Of a stretch of 64,000 bases of DNA, positions 1-8,757 are shown in pieces. Below the pieces are notes generated by a model, which did not search any database, was not told the DNA's origin, and saw only the letters and a program-made list of their open reading frames with translations. Source of the stretch: Rivularia sp. PCC 7116 (GTDB taxonomy: Bacteria > Cyanobacteriota > Cyanobacteriia > Cyanobacteriales > Nostocaceae); the NCBI RefSeq assembly GCF_000316665.1, contig NC_019678.1, positions 8,341,001 to 8,405,000 of the forward strand, in the 5' to 3' direction. The position numbers and the translations under genes are program-made. Every line of letters begins with the position of its first letter. Position 1 is the first letter of the stretch.

Positions 1-285
1 AGTTTGAGCTATCAAAAAAGTTTCTTAAATCTTTCTACTTGGTGGCAACAAGAATTAAGTGCTGGTTGCTTTGGTGGTTTGGGTTCGGAATTACTATTTT
101 TTGATAATAATTTTAAAACTCAAGTTGCTTTGCTCCAAGGTAAATTAGAAATTCCTCAATATAGTCCCTTTGCTTCTCTTAATTTAGATAAACCACTGTT
201 TACTTTGAATTTACAAAAGCTAGAATTAATGGCTGGTGTTCCTAAAGTTGTAGGAGAAAAAGCTCCAGAGTTGAGTTATAGCTGA
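1..285 (+). CDS. C-terminal part of an unidentified protein (5' end outside window)
   Basis: The frame is open from base 1 to a TGA at 283-285, so this is the last 94 residues of a gene that starts upstream of the window; the TTG at position 4 is only the first possible start inside it. The residues are soluble-looking, with Leu/Phe-rich strands and a WWQQELSAG stretch near the start. I do not recognise a family. The next gene starts 50 bases downstream on the same strand. Confidence 0.5.
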   Translation, partial: SLSYQKSFLNLSTWWQQELSAGCFGGLGSELLFFDNNFKTQVALLQGKLEIPQYSPFASLNLDKPLFTLNLQKLELMAGVPKVVGEKAPELSYS

Positions 286-334
286 TAATCTTATATGTCT
301 GTATTCGCTAGCTATAATTTACATCAAACAAGCC

Positions 335-994
335 ATGAAATTAAAATACCCAATCAATCTGCATAAAGGCTCAACATTTATATTTATTCTTGCACTAATG
401 ATAATCTATCAAAATTTTACTATTGGTGCTTGGGTTTATTTAGCGCTTCATGGAACCTATGGCATATTATGGCTGTTGAAAGATAGAATTTATCCAGATA
501 AGCAGTGGGAACAAGAAGTTCCTTTAATAACCGGAATATTCAGCTTTTTCTTAGTTTCTTTATATTGGGTAGCACCATTTATTTTGATTAGCAGCGGTTC
601 AATTCCTTCTCCACCGTTGATTGCCGGGGCAATTTCTATCAATATATTAGGGGTTTTCCTTCACTACGGTAGCGATGCTCAAAAGTACTACACGCTCAAA
701 TACAAATCCGGCTTGATAACAGAAGGATTTTTTGCTCGCTGTCGCAATACTAATTATTTAGGGGAAATTTTGATCTACCTCGGCTTTGCTTTATTAGTTC
801 AGCATTGGTTACCATTTGTAATATTGGGATTATTTACAATATTAATTTTTATTCCTAATATGATTAAAAAAGATAAATCTTTATCTCGCTATCCAGAATT
901 TGAAGAATATAAGGCTAATTCTGGATTGTTGTTACCTAAACTTTGGGGAAATAGTTCTCGCGCAGATGAATTAGAGGTTAAAAGTCAGAATTAA
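335..994 (+). CDS. Membrane protein of the DUF1295 / isoprenylcysteine methyltransferase-like family
   Basis: A 219-residue integral membrane protein with about five hydrophobic helices. The C-terminal half carries the pattern typical of the steroid 5-alpha-reductase/DUF1295/ICMT-like fold: GFFARCRNTNYLGE at residues 131-144, followed by a hydrophobic helix and then RYPEFEEYK near residue 185. In known members this region forms the cofactor pocket (SAM or NADPH). The sequence does not say which cofactor or substrate is used here. The start ATG is the only good one before the first helix. It lies alone between the preceding gene end and a MITE. Confidence 0.7.
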   Translation: MKLKYPINLHKGSTFIFILALMIIYQNFTIGAWVYLALHGTYGILWLLKDRIYPDKQWEQEVPLITGIFSFFLVSLYWVAPFILISSGSIPSPPLIAGAISINILGVFLHYGSDAQKYYTLKYKSGLITEGFFARCRNTNYLGEILIYLGFALLVQHWLPFVILGLFTILIFIPNMIKKDKSLSRYPEFEEYKANSGLLLPKLWGNSSRADELEVKSQN

Positions 995-1033
995 TTTACA
1001 CAAATCTCGTTACAAGGCTTTGCCTTGCAATGA

Positions 1034-1180
1034 TATTACAAGGGGAACATCCCAATGCAGGCTATAAGCCTGGGGCTAATACTACGAAGCCCACGCAGGT
1101 GGGCTTGGTTTTTGTAGTCGCACCCTTCTAGGGTGACGGATAAAGTATTTATTAAAGATTGGGATGCTCCCTATTACAAG
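1034..1180. mobile_element. MITE-like element (1043-1171) with 9-bp target duplication
   Basis: A 129-bp element bounded by near-perfect terminal inverted repeats, GGGAACATCCCAAT (1043-1056) and ATTGGGATGCTCCC (1158-1171). It is flanked by an exact 9-bp direct repeat TATTACAAG at 1034-1042 and 1172-1180. The interior has two hairpins, including GCCCACGCAGGTGGGC, and no ORF. The same element, with an internal insertion, lies in opposite orientation at 60878-61106. The host site is itself a dispersed repeat of the 'ttacaaggctctgccttgtaa' kind, also seen near 21190-21270. No transposase is present, so movement would depend on one elsewhere. Confidence 0.85.
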
Positions 1181-1232
1181 AGGCTCCGTCTCTTTATAAA
1201 ATAATTTATTGAATGAATTTATTTAAATTATT

Positions 1233-1952
1233 ATGGATATTAAAAATAGTTTCGATATTACCGTATCGGAATCTTTGATTCAGCGTTTAGAGAAAGTCAA
1301 AGAGACAGCGACGCAAAACTTAAATAATTTCACCGACAAAGCACAACAAGTTAGCGAGAATTGGAAACAAACAGCAACTCAAAATACTGAAGATGCTATC
1401 AATAAATTTAATAATACGATAGAGCAAACTAAAGGTTCTTTACAGGAGAATTTACCTCAAGTCTCAGTGCAAACAGTTGTAACTTCTTCCGTAGCAGATT
1501 GGTTTGAGCAACATCCGGCATTTTTAAGAGTTCTCAATTGTTTAAATTGGGCGGTAAATCATCCCATCATCAGTTTGATTATTTTTGTATTTAGTTTAGC
1601 CATCTTATGGAATTTAGTTAAGTTCATTGGTAGTTTAATTGAAAAGGCTAGTTTATCAATACTAAAAATACCTTTCAAATTATTGGGAGCTTTAATAAAA
1701 TCTTTTTGGTTATGGCTGGTTAAGCTTAGTAATTTTGCAACAGATAAAGTTAAACAGACGAAAACTGTTACATATAATTCTGAACTACAGTTAAATCATA
1801 ATACTCCTTATCAAATCATTTCTTCTAAGCAGCAGAAAAGATTAAAAGATATTTCTGCGAGATTAGAAGAAATTCAGTTAGAACAACAAGAACTTTTAAA
1901 AGAAGCAGCAGAAATTCTTGATGGCGACAAAATTAATAATTCTGTTAATTAA
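1233..1952 (+). CDS. Membrane protein with amphipathic helical N-terminus, unknown function
   Basis: 239 residues. Residues 1-80 are Gln/Asn/Lys/Thr-rich amphipathic helix of the apolipoprotein/late-embryogenesis kind. A hydrophobic region at about 108-165 gives two or three membrane segments, and residues 200-232 form a short coiled coil rich in Glu and Gln. No catalytic motif is visible. It would fit a membrane-shaping or scaffold protein, but that is only inference from composition. It starts 53 bases after the MITE and precedes the NfeD/flotillin operon by 346 bases. Confidence 0.6.
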   Translation: MDIKNSFDITVSESLIQRLEKVKETATQNLNNFTDKAQQVSENWKQTATQNTEDAINKFNNTIEQTKGSLQENLPQVSVQTVVTSSVADWFEQHPAFLRVLNCLNWAVNHPIISLIIFVFSLAILWNLVKFIGSLIEKASLSILKIPFKLLGALIKSFWLWLVKLSNFATDKVKQTKTVTYNSELQLNHNTPYQIISSKQQKRLKDISARLEEIQLEQQELLKEAAEILDGDKINNSVN

Positions 1953-2298
1953 AATATCCGTTTGTATCGGAATTATATATTTTTGAACGCAGAGGAGCGC
2001 AGAGCTTTTTTGGACATATTTTTTATCCCAAACTGAATGTAAGGGGAAAAGAGGTGAAAAGTCTCTAGCAACCCTAACGTTACTCTAATTATTAACTTTT
2101 GTAAGCAATCTCGTTTTTTTCCGAAATTTTCAGATGTAAAATTGTAGCCTTCAAATATTAGCGGTTATGCATAGTTTCAGGTAGGTTCAACCGTGAGATT
2201 ACCCAGAAAATGGATAAGACTAACCAGCAAGCAGTTTGAAGATAACAGTTAAACTGCAACTATTGACGATAGCCTGTCTTTTTGGATAAAAACGAACA
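1953..2298. other. Gene-free interval
   Basis: 346 bases between the helical membrane protein and the nfeD-like gene. It holds a 'gaacgcagaggagcgcagag' tract near 1984-2004 (a very common cyanobacterial intergenic repeat, also at about 26964) and presumably the promoter of the NfeD/flotillin operon. No ORF or clear operator was seen. Confidence 0.4.
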
Positions 2299-2646
2299 AT
2301 GATAAATTTATTTGTAGTTGCTTTAATTGCGATTGCGATTGGTATATGTTGCGGTGCTGTTATCGTTTTTCTGATAGTTATCCAGCGTCGCCGACAAAAG
2401 GTAGATAGTATGCGTTCTACTAACAATTTAGTCGGTCTTTATGGCACGGTTGAAATTCCTTTTGATAAGAATTGTAAGGGAAAAATTCGAGTTAATATGC
2501 CGGGACAAAACTCTACAGTTGATTTTGTAGCCTGTACTGATGATTCTAAAACTTTGCAGCCGGGAGATAGAGTCTTTATAGTACAAGTAAGGAAAAATCA
2601 ATTATGGGTAATTAGCGAAAACTCTTTGAATAATTCCGAATCATAG
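2299..2646 (+). CDS. NfeD-like membrane-anchored OB-fold protein
   Basis: 115 residues: one N-terminal transmembrane helix (about 2-29), a basic QRRRQK stop-transfer, then a small beta-barrel-like domain (LVGLYGTVEIPF at about 45-56, GDRVFIVQVRKNQLWVI at about 88-104) that resembles the OB fold of NfeD C-terminal domains. NfeD proteins are membrane partners of flotillin/SPFH proteins, and the next two genes encode SPFH proteins, so genetic context and fold agree. It lacks the ClpP-like protease part of long NfeD proteins. It is probably co-transcribed with the SPFH genes 50 bases downstream. Confidence 0.7.
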   Translation: MINLFVVALIAIAIGICCGAVIVFLIVIQRRRQKVDSMRSTNNLVGLYGTVEIPFDKNCKGKIRVNMPGQNSTVDFVACTDDSKTLQPGDRVFIVQVRKNQLWVISENSLNNSES

Positions 2647-2647
2647 A

Positions 2648-2692
2648 GCTAACAACTAACCACTAAAAACTAACAACTAACAACTAATTTAC
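2648..2692. repeat. Short tandem repeat (AACTAAC heptamer type)
   Basis: Degenerate CTAACAA units fill the gap between the nfeD-like gene and the first SPFH gene. The same heptamer family recurs at 21104-21165, 21290-21327 and 43684-43785. This is typical STRR DNA of filamentous cyanobacteria. Confidence 0.7.
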
Positions 2693-2696
2693 AAAA

Positions 2697-4046
2697 ATGT
2701 TTAAATCAGTTTTAAAACAAGAAACTAAAAGCTTGCAAATCGCGCAAGTTGAAGTAAATCCCCCGGTGGTAATCGAGCAAAGCAATGTCGGTGGACTTTT
2801 CGGTACTAGCTTACTGATTGCGACGGGAATATTTGGTACGGCTTTAGCGGCTTGGTTTCTGCATTCTTGCCTGTGTGTTTGCAAGCCTAATGAAGTACTG
2901 GTTATTTCTGGACGAAAATGGAAGACAAAAGACGGGCAGGAAGTGGGATATCGGGTGTTATCCGGTGGGAGAGCCATTCGCATTCCTATTGTCGAGAAAA
3001 TTCGACGCATGGATGTAACTATTATGCCGGTACCGGTAGAAGTAAAAAACGCTTATTCTAAAGGAGGTACGCCGTTAAATATTCAAGCGATCGCTAATGT
3101 GAAACTTTCGAGCAATCCCAACATAATCGGTAATGCGATTGAAAGATTTTTGAAAAGCGATAGAAAAGAGATTTTACGGGTAGCTCGGGAAACACTTGAG
3201 GGTAATTTACGCGGTGTTGTTGCAACTTTAACACCGGAGCAGGTAAACGAAGACAGACTGCAATTTGCTGAAAGTATTACTTCTGATGTTAGTCGGGATT
3301 TGATGAAATTAGGATTGCAAATCGATACTTTAAAAATTCAAAGCGTTTCCGATGATGTGGATTATTTAAGTTCGATTGGAAGAAAGCGAATAGCAATGAT
3401 TGTTAGAGATGCAGAGATTGCCGAATCCAATGCTTTAAGGGAAGCAGAAAGTATAGAATCGCAGTGTCAGCAAGAAGCGGAAGTTGCTAAAACTCAAAAT
3501 CGCATTACAATTTTAGAGAAAGAAAACGAACTCCGAGAAGTCAAAGCTAAATTAGAACAGCAAGCACGCTCAGAAGAAGAAATTACCACCGCAACAGTTA
3601 GAGAAAAACAGGCTTTCTTCGAGCAGAAACTGCAACAGTTGCGTGCAGAATTTGAACGTCTGCGTTTAGAGGCAGATCAAGTATTACCCGCAAAAGCCCT
3701 ACAGCAAGCTAAGCAGTTGAAAGCAAAAGGAGAAGCAGCAGTCATTGCAGAAAATGCCAAAGCAGCAGCAATGGTTAACGAAATGCTCGCTCAAGTTTGG
3801 CAAGAGACAGATACTGATGTTTCGGAGTTATTCTTGATTCAGCAGTTAGAAACTATCTTGAATGAAGCTGTAGAAATTCCTAAGCGGCTGTATTTAGACA
3901 AAATCAATGTAGTAGATAGCGGTGACGGTAAATCTTTAGCAAGTTTAGTCAAAGTTTATCCAGAAATCCTCAATCAATACCTTGAAAGCATCAATCAAAC
4001 TTTAGGAATTGATGTATTAGGAACTCTTTCGGGGAAGAAGAAGTGA
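2697..4046 (+). CDS. SPFH/band 7 (flotillin-like) protein 1
   Basis: 449 residues. A membrane segment at about 34-56 is followed by an SPFH/band 7 domain at about 60-230 (CVCKPNEVLVISGR, then AYSKGGTPLNIQAIANVKL). Then comes a long Glu/Gln/Lys/Arg coiled coil at about 230-370 and a C-terminal tail. This order (membrane anchor, SPFH, coiled coil) is that of flotillins, which build ring- or cage-like scaffolds in membrane microdomains. The second copy (4192-5493) is a paralogue with the same order. The two probably form hetero-oligomers with the NfeD-like protein upstream. Confidence 0.8.
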   Translation: MFKSVLKQETKSLQIAQVEVNPPVVIEQSNVGGLFGTSLLIATGIFGTALAAWFLHSCLCVCKPNEVLVISGRKWKTKDGQEVGYRVLSGGRAIRIPIVEKIRRMDVTIMPVPVEVKNAYSKGGTPLNIQAIANVKLSSNPNIIGNAIERFLKSDRKEILRVARETLEGNLRGVVATLTPEQVNEDRLQFAESITSDVSRDLMKLGLQIDTLKIQSVSDDVDYLSSIGRKRIAMIVRDAEIAESNALREAESIESQCQQEAEVAKTQNRITILEKENELREVKAKLEQQARSEEEITTATVREKQAFFEQKLQQLRAEFERLRLEADQVLPAKALQQAKQLKAKGEAAVIAENAKAAAMVNEMLAQVWQETDTDVSELFLIQQLETILNEAVEIPKRLYLDKINVVDSGDGKSLASLVKVYPEILNQYLESINQTLGIDVLGTLSGKKK

Positions 4047-4150
4047 GGGGGAGAGGGAGTGAGGGAGTGAGGGAGTGAGGGAGGAAGATAATTCTTAACC
4101 TTTAATTCTTTATTCCCAATGCCCAATGCCCAATGCCCCATGCCCAATCC
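4047..4150. repeat. Tandem GAGTGAGG and CCCAATG repeats
   Basis: Bases 4047-4085 hold repeated 'gagtgagg' units and 4113-4147 repeated 'cccaatg' units. The second tract contains ATGs in frame with the following gene, which would add 22 low-complexity residues; this is why the downstream start was moved to 4192. A very similar CCCAATG tract lies at 19413-19444. Confidence 0.75.
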
Positions 4151-4191
4151 CCGATTACCAATTACCAATTTTTATTCATTTGGAGAAAATC

Positions 4192-5493
4192 ATGTTACCA
4201 CTTATCGGTTTATTTTTAGGAATTTTAGGTTTCGGTTCAACTGCTGGTTATTGGATTATTCGCTATTTTTATCATATCTGTCAGCCTAGTGAGGTACTTA
4301 TATTTGCTGGCGGTAATCATAAAACTTCTGATGGCAGAGAAGTTGGATATCGTTTGGTAAAAGGTGGGAGCAGTATTCAAACTCCTTTATTTGAGCGTAC
4401 TTTTCGGATGGATTTAGGTAATATAATTATTGAGCTTGAGGTTGTTAATGCTTTTAGTAAAGGCGGTATTCCTTTGAACGTTCAAGGGGTAGCCAATATT
4501 AAAATTGCTGGGGAAGAACCTACTATTCATAATGCTATTGAAAGATTGTTAGGAAAAAGTAAGCAGCAAATCGAACAGTTAGCTAAGGAAACTTTAGAAG
4601 GAAATCTCCGGGGTGTTTTGGCTAGTTTAACCCCGGAAGAGGTTAATGAAGATAAAATTGCTTTTGCTAAAAATTTGTTAGAAGAAGCAGAAGACGATTT
4701 AGAAAAATTGGGTTTGGTTTTGGATAGTTTACAAATCCAGCAAATTTCTAGCGATACTAAATATCTAAAAGCTATGGGGCGAAAACAGCGGGCTGAATTA
4801 TTGCGGGATTCCCGGATTGCTGAAGCTCAAGCTAAAGCTAAATCAGAAATTTGCACTTCCGAGAATGAAAAACTTGTAGCATTGAAGCGTACTGAAAGAG
4901 ATTTACAGGTTGCAAAAGCCGAAGCACAAAGAAGAGTTCGAGATGCGGTGACTAAAAGAGTAGCAATGGTTGCTGAAGTAGAAGCAGAAGTTGGAGCAAA
5001 CGTTGTTAAAACTCAAGCTGAAGTCGCAGTACAAAACGAACGCATTAAACAAGTTGAACAGCAACTAATAGCCGATGTCGTAGCGCCAGCAGAAGCCGAA
5101 TGTAAAAGAGCGATCGCTACAGCAAAGGGTAATGCTGCGAGTATCATTGAAGATGGTAAAGCTCAAGCAGATGGTACTAAAAAGTTAGCAGAATCTTGGC
5201 AAAATGCTGGTAGTAATGCCAAAGAAATCTTCTTATTACAAAAATTTGACGTGCTGCTCAAAGCGATGGCTTCTAGTATTCCCGAGTTAGAAGTTGAGAA
5301 GGTAACTATCATTGATGCTAGTGAAGGTAGCAATGCTAGCAAGATGGCATCTTTCATCGAGCAACTACGTCAAACTACTGGTTTAGATGTGCCCGAACTC
5401 ATCGAACGTTTTACAGAAAATCGCTCTATTAAAAGTGCTAAAATTCCTGTTGCTCCAGAATTGAACAATCTTCATAAGCCAAATCATACATAG
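4192..5493 (+). CDS. SPFH/band 7 (flotillin-like) protein 2
   Basis: 433 residues from the chosen ATG, which has GGAG at 4182-4185 and opens directly into the hydrophobic helix MLPLIGLFLG. The earlier in-frame ATG at 4126 lies in repeat DNA and is rejected. Domain order matches the previous gene: membrane helix (about 1-28), SPFH domain (about 30-205, AFSKGGIPLNVQGVANIKI), coiled coil rich in Ala/Glu/Lys (about 205-350) and tail. It is a diverged paralogue, so duplication inside the operon is likely. A strong hairpin follows the stop at 5540. Confidence 0.8.
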   Translation: MLPLIGLFLGILGFGSTAGYWIIRYFYHICQPSEVLIFAGGNHKTSDGREVGYRLVKGGSSIQTPLFERTFRMDLGNIIIELEVVNAFSKGGIPLNVQGVANIKIAGEEPTIHNAIERLLGKSKQQIEQLAKETLEGNLRGVLASLTPEEVNEDKIAFAKNLLEEAEDDLEKLGLVLDSLQIQQISSDTKYLKAMGRKQRAELLRDSRIAEAQAKAKSEICTSENEKLVALKRTERDLQVAKAEAQRRVRDAVTKRVAMVAEVEAEVGANVVKTQAEVAVQNERIKQVEQQLIADVVAPAEAECKRAIATAKGNAASIIEDGKAQADGTKKLAESWQNAGSNAKEIFLLQKFDVLLKAMASSIPELEVEKVTIIDASEGSNASKMASFIEQLRQTTGLDVPELIERFTENRSIKSAKIPVAPELNNLHKPNHT

Positions 5494-5539
5494 TAGCGAT
5501 CGCGCTTTTCACTGTTAAAATTTTCATTCCCCAATTCAC

Positions 5540-5576
5540 AAACCCGGTTTCTGTTCGCGAAACCGGGTTTATTTTA
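5540..5576 (+). terminator. Rho-independent-like terminator of the NfeD/SPFH operon
   Basis: A perfect 12-bp stem AAACCCGGTTTC (5540-5551) / GAAACCGGGTTT (5559-5570) with a 7-base loop is followed by an AT-rich ATTTTAATAA. It lies 46 bases after the second SPFH stop. The GAAACCGGGTTT palindrome is also a common dispersed cyanobacterial repeat, so it may have been recruited as terminator. Confidence 0.65.
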
Positions 5577-5997
5577 ATAAAATTGGAAGCAGAGCCTCGA
5601 TAAATTGCATTCCCAGTACTCCTTTTTATTAATTTTGAGGGATGTATGGAAAACATAAAAAATTATTCTCCCCCCTCCTCCCCCTCCTCACCCAACAATG
5701 TTCCCGTTTTCCTAGCCTCAAAGCTAAAGTTTTTATTAAAAAAACAGTATTATTTTTTACACATCACTAAAATCATTGAATCATTCAAATTCAGGTGATT
5801 TTAACTTTTTCAAAGATAAATCATTTGAATCAACTGATAAACTCTTATTTGCTTGCATTTGCAAACATCTAGTCTCTCAAAAATTAGCCTTACGGATTAA
5901 TTAGATTCTTCTCCGTTGGGTTATTAGCTAGTGGGTTCTGGGTACCGACAGGCTGTAGTTCAATTCTTCCAATAGATTTTAAGTAGGTATAGTTTTA
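5577..5997. other. Gene-free interval
   Basis: Between the SPFH terminator and the lipoprotein gene. It contains a pyrimidine-rich stretch (CCTCC repeats near 5670-5690) and otherwise AT-rich DNA. The promoter of the lipoprotein gene should lie here; I cannot define it and see no ORF with coding character. Confidence 0.4.
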
Positions 5998-7014
5998 ATG
6001 AAAAAGAACGTTCTTATATTAGGGTTGCTAGCATCTATCAGCTTATTCGGCTGCGCTCAAAAAGATTATTTATCTTCAACTGATGGGGATTCTGAAGTTA
6101 CTAACTCTGCTTCTAACGTCTCTGCAACTACAGAAGAAAGTAAAGGATTAATAGAAAGTTCTTTGGGTGAATATCTCAAGACTAAAAGCCTCAAGTTAGA
6201 AGATACACCTCACAAAGTACAATATACCGACCTCAACGGAGATAATATCAAGGACGCTTTAACAATATTTACAGGCTCGAAATCTTGTACCGACAACGGC
6301 TGTAATATGTTGGTACATCAAGGTATTGGCGATAATAAATTCAAACTAGTTTCAGATATAGCTCCGGTAAAATCACCAATAACCATCAGCGAAAAAACAA
6401 CTGGTGGCTGGAGAGATGTAATTGCAAATGTCGGCAGCGAAGCAAAACCTAAAAATGTGGCTCTGAAATTTGATGGTAAGGGTTATCCAGAAAATGCTTC
6501 GAGTCAACCGATTATTGAAGATAGCGAAATAAAAGGAGACAAATTAGCGTTTGAGACTGAGGCTAATAAATCTAAGAAAACGGTAGATAATAAAAAAGCT
6601 GATGCAGATAAAGCCGATAAAACTGCTACTGCTGGCTTATCAAGCAAATGCCAAGCTGCAATTGATGCCGGAAAAACCGAAGTTGCTAACGTTTCTGGTA
6701 TAGGTGTTAATAAGTCTAGCAAGAACGATATCAGCAGCATTTATCAAAACTTACCTAAAGAACGTTCGGTACAATATCAGTTTACAGTCGGCGGTAGCGG
6801 CGGTAAAAATATCGTGTATTCGCCAGTATTCATGAGCAAAATCAGCAAAAACATCATCAGCAATTGCAATAATATTGGCTCTGTAAAATTTGAAGTAGAT
6901 CAAACTGATAATAGAGTCGCTTACGGTTTGGTTAAAGATTCTGTCAAGAAATTTGACTGTACTTCACCAACCGCGAAATCTAAACTCAAGTGGGGAGAAA
7001 TTTCTTGTCCCTAG
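5998..7014 (+). CDS. Predicted lipoprotein, unknown function
   Basis: 338 residues with a lipoprotein signal peptide: MKKN, a hydrophobic core, then LFGC with the lipidated Cys at residue 19. The mature part has an acidic Ser/Thr-rich linker. A globular region at about 50-165 contains DLNGDNIKDALTIF (an EF-hand/VCBS-like Asp-rich turn) and a CTDNGC pair. A Lys/Ala/Asp linker follows at about 190-215, then a second globular region with three Cys (CQAAI, NCNNIG, FDCTS). It probably faces the periplasm. No enzyme motif was recognised. Confidence 0.65.
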   Translation: MKKNVLILGLLASISLFGCAQKDYLSSTDGDSEVTNSASNVSATTEESKGLIESSLGEYLKTKSLKLEDTPHKVQYTDLNGDNIKDALTIFTGSKSCTDNGCNMLVHQGIGDNKFKLVSDIAPVKSPITISEKTTGGWRDVIANVGSEAKPKNVALKFDGKGYPENASSQPIIEDSEIKGDKLAFETEANKSKKTVDNKKADADKADKTATAGLSSKCQAAIDAGKTEVANVSGIGVNKSSKNDISSIYQNLPKERSVQYQFTVGGSGGKNIVYSPVFMSKISKNIISNCNNIGSVKFEVDQTDNRVAYGLVKDSVKKFDCTSPTAKSKLKWGEISCP

Positions 7015-7109
7015 AGATTTGTTCTAGAAAATTATGAAGCCGAGGGAGCAAGGGAAGGAAAGAATTTTAGTTTTCCAGCATCTAACAAATTTCTCCTTCT
7101 TTCCCTCTA

Positions 7110-7175
7110 CTTACTCCTATTCCGCTCTAAGATTTCCTAGAAAAATTTCTCCCTCACTCCCTCACTCTCTCCCTC
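7110..7175. repeat. Dispersed repeat, copy A
   Basis: The tract starting 'cttactcctattccgctcta' and ending in repeated CCCTCACT is matched, in reverse orientation, by 44290-44362 (ctctaagatt, cct, aatttctccctcactc all shared). Function is unknown; it could act as a transcript end signal. Confidence 0.5.
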
Positions 7176-7269
7176 AGTTAGTTAGGTAATCTTCTACCGG
7201 AAAGGGAGTAATAGTGATGCTGAAAAAGTGTATTACACTTGTAATATGTTTTTTGATGTTAGATAGTTT

Positions 7270-8430
7270 ATGGCAGAAATCACTAAAGAACAAATTGAAA
7301 TGACTTGGGGGGTACATCCGGCGAGAAGAATTGCTTTTGAAGAGCTTTACCAAGGGCTTTTAGCAAATGTACGAGCAAGGAATATAGTTCGTGTAGTTGA
7401 TGGTAGTTTAGAAATTTTTAATTATACGACTCACGCACAATACAATGCTAACTGGAATATTTTTACATTAATCGCTAGGGGATTAGTTATTGATGTTGAC
7501 AAGCAAGCTGTAATTGCGACTCCTTTCCCAAAGTTTTTTAATTATGGTGAAGCGAAAGCTTGGGGTTCGGAGCAAGTAAGTGGAGAAATTTGGGTTCATC
7601 AAAAATATGATGGTTCTTTAGGAATTGTCTTTTATGATGGCGATAAATGGAGGGTTGCAACGCGGGGTTGTTTTGATTCTGATGCGGCAATTTGGGGACA
7701 AAACTGGTTAAATAAAAATGTAGATACTAGTCTGTTAGAAGTTGGCAATACTTACCTTTTTGAAATTATCTATTCAGGAAATCGTGTTGTTGTACCTTAT
7801 GATTTTCAAGGGATGGTTTTATTAAGTGTATATGATTTGTATGGATATGAATATACAAGTTTTAAAATTAAAAGTTTAGCCGATAAATTGGCGATAAGAG
7901 CTAGCGAGTTTGAAAAGTATGAATCGTTAGAAAAGTTAGTTAAAGCAGCCCAAACTTTGGATAGAAATGGTGAAGGATGGGTAATTCGGTTTGCAAACTC
8001 GCATCGATTGAAGGTAAAAGGTGCAGAATATTGTCGTCTCCATCGTCTCGCATCACAGGTGACACCTTTGGCAATATGGGAAATATTGATGCAGGGAGAC
8101 GATTTGGAAGTCATACGAGAAGAATTACCGGAAGAGCATTTACAGGAATTTGAAAAAATCTGTTCTATTTTTGAAACCAAATTGGAATTGCTAATTGAAG
8201 ATGTTGCTAGGATGTCTGGCAATAAGCAACATCTCTCAGATAAAGATATCGGCTTGGCGTTTAATAAAGGTGAGTGGGGTGATGGTACCCCAGTTAAGAA
8301 TCTAGAAAAAAAGTTTTTATTTGCAGTCAGAAAACAACAATTTTTAGATAATGTGCGAGTAAGGGGACACCGCTGCCGTAAGATGGCGTTTGAAATCTTT
8401 CGCCCTGCTGGCAATGTATTAGAGATGTAA
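7270..8430 (+). CDS. T4 Rnl1-type ATP-dependent RNA ligase
   Basis: 386 residues. All nucleotidyltransferase motifs are visible in order and spacing close to T4 RNA ligase 1: motif I QKYDGS with the adenylated Lys112, motif IIIa YLFEIIY (Glu165), motif IV EGWVIRF (Glu235) and motif V LKVKG (Lys248 and Lys250). The N-terminal LIARGLVID...TPFPKFFNYGE block is the usual substrate/adenylate approach segment. The enzyme should join 5'-phosphate to 3'-OH RNA ends using ATP. No polynucleotide kinase or anticodon nuclease gene is adjacent, so its natural substrate (tRNA repair or other) is unknown. A terminator follows at 8503. Confidence 0.85.
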   Translation: MAEITKEQIEMTWGVHPARRIAFEELYQGLLANVRARNIVRVVDGSLEIFNYTTHAQYNANWNIFTLIARGLVIDVDKQAVIATPFPKFFNYGEAKAWGSEQVSGEIWVHQKYDGSLGIVFYDGDKWRVATRGCFDSDAAIWGQNWLNKNVDTSLLEVGNTYLFEIIYSGNRVVVPYDFQGMVLLSVYDLYGYEYTSFKIKSLADKLAIRASEFEKYESLEKLVKAAQTLDRNGEGWVIRFANSHRLKVKGAEYCRLHRLASQVTPLAIWEILMQGDDLEVIREELPEEHLQEFEKICSIFETKLELLIEDVARMSGNKQHLSDKDIGLAFNKGEWGDGTPVKNLEKKFLFAVRKQQFLDNVRVRGHRCRKMAFEIFRPAGNVLEM

Positions 8431-8757
8431 CTAATTGGTTATTTAATGTAGATAAACAGCAGTTTTTGGATAAAAATTTGTCAATAGGCTGAAAATAATC
8501 ATTCTCGCTTTTTGTATGGTAAGAGCGAGATTTTTTGATTGTGGTAATTTTGTGAAGATTTTGGGAAACCTAAATACTATACCTCTATCTATTGTGCATG
8601 TTTGTTTTACTGAATATCGGGTTAATCAATATAAATTCTTAGAAACATCTTTAGTTTCTGACGCAAGTCAGTTTTATCAACTAGAGATGATAACCCATAT
8701 TAGTTAGAGCAAATGAATTGTTTATATTAGTGTTTTCAAAATGAAGGCAATCAGTCG
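8431..8757. other. Gene-free interval with a terminator
   Basis: Apart from the hairpin at 8503-8536 I see only AT-rich DNA leading to the GAF kinase. A 63-codon ORF beginning at 8516 starts inside the terminator hairpin, has no recognisable features and is not annotated. Confidence 0.4.
8503..8536 (+). terminator. Rho-independent terminator after the RNA ligase gene
   Basis: Stem TCTCGCT (8503-8509) / AGCGAGA (8524-8530), followed at once by six T (8531-8536). Confidence 0.7.

Noticed and set aside
8516-8707. 63-codon ORF after the RNA ligase gene
   Set aside because: It starts inside a terminator hairpin, has no RBS, and its translation shows no domain or composition of a real protein.
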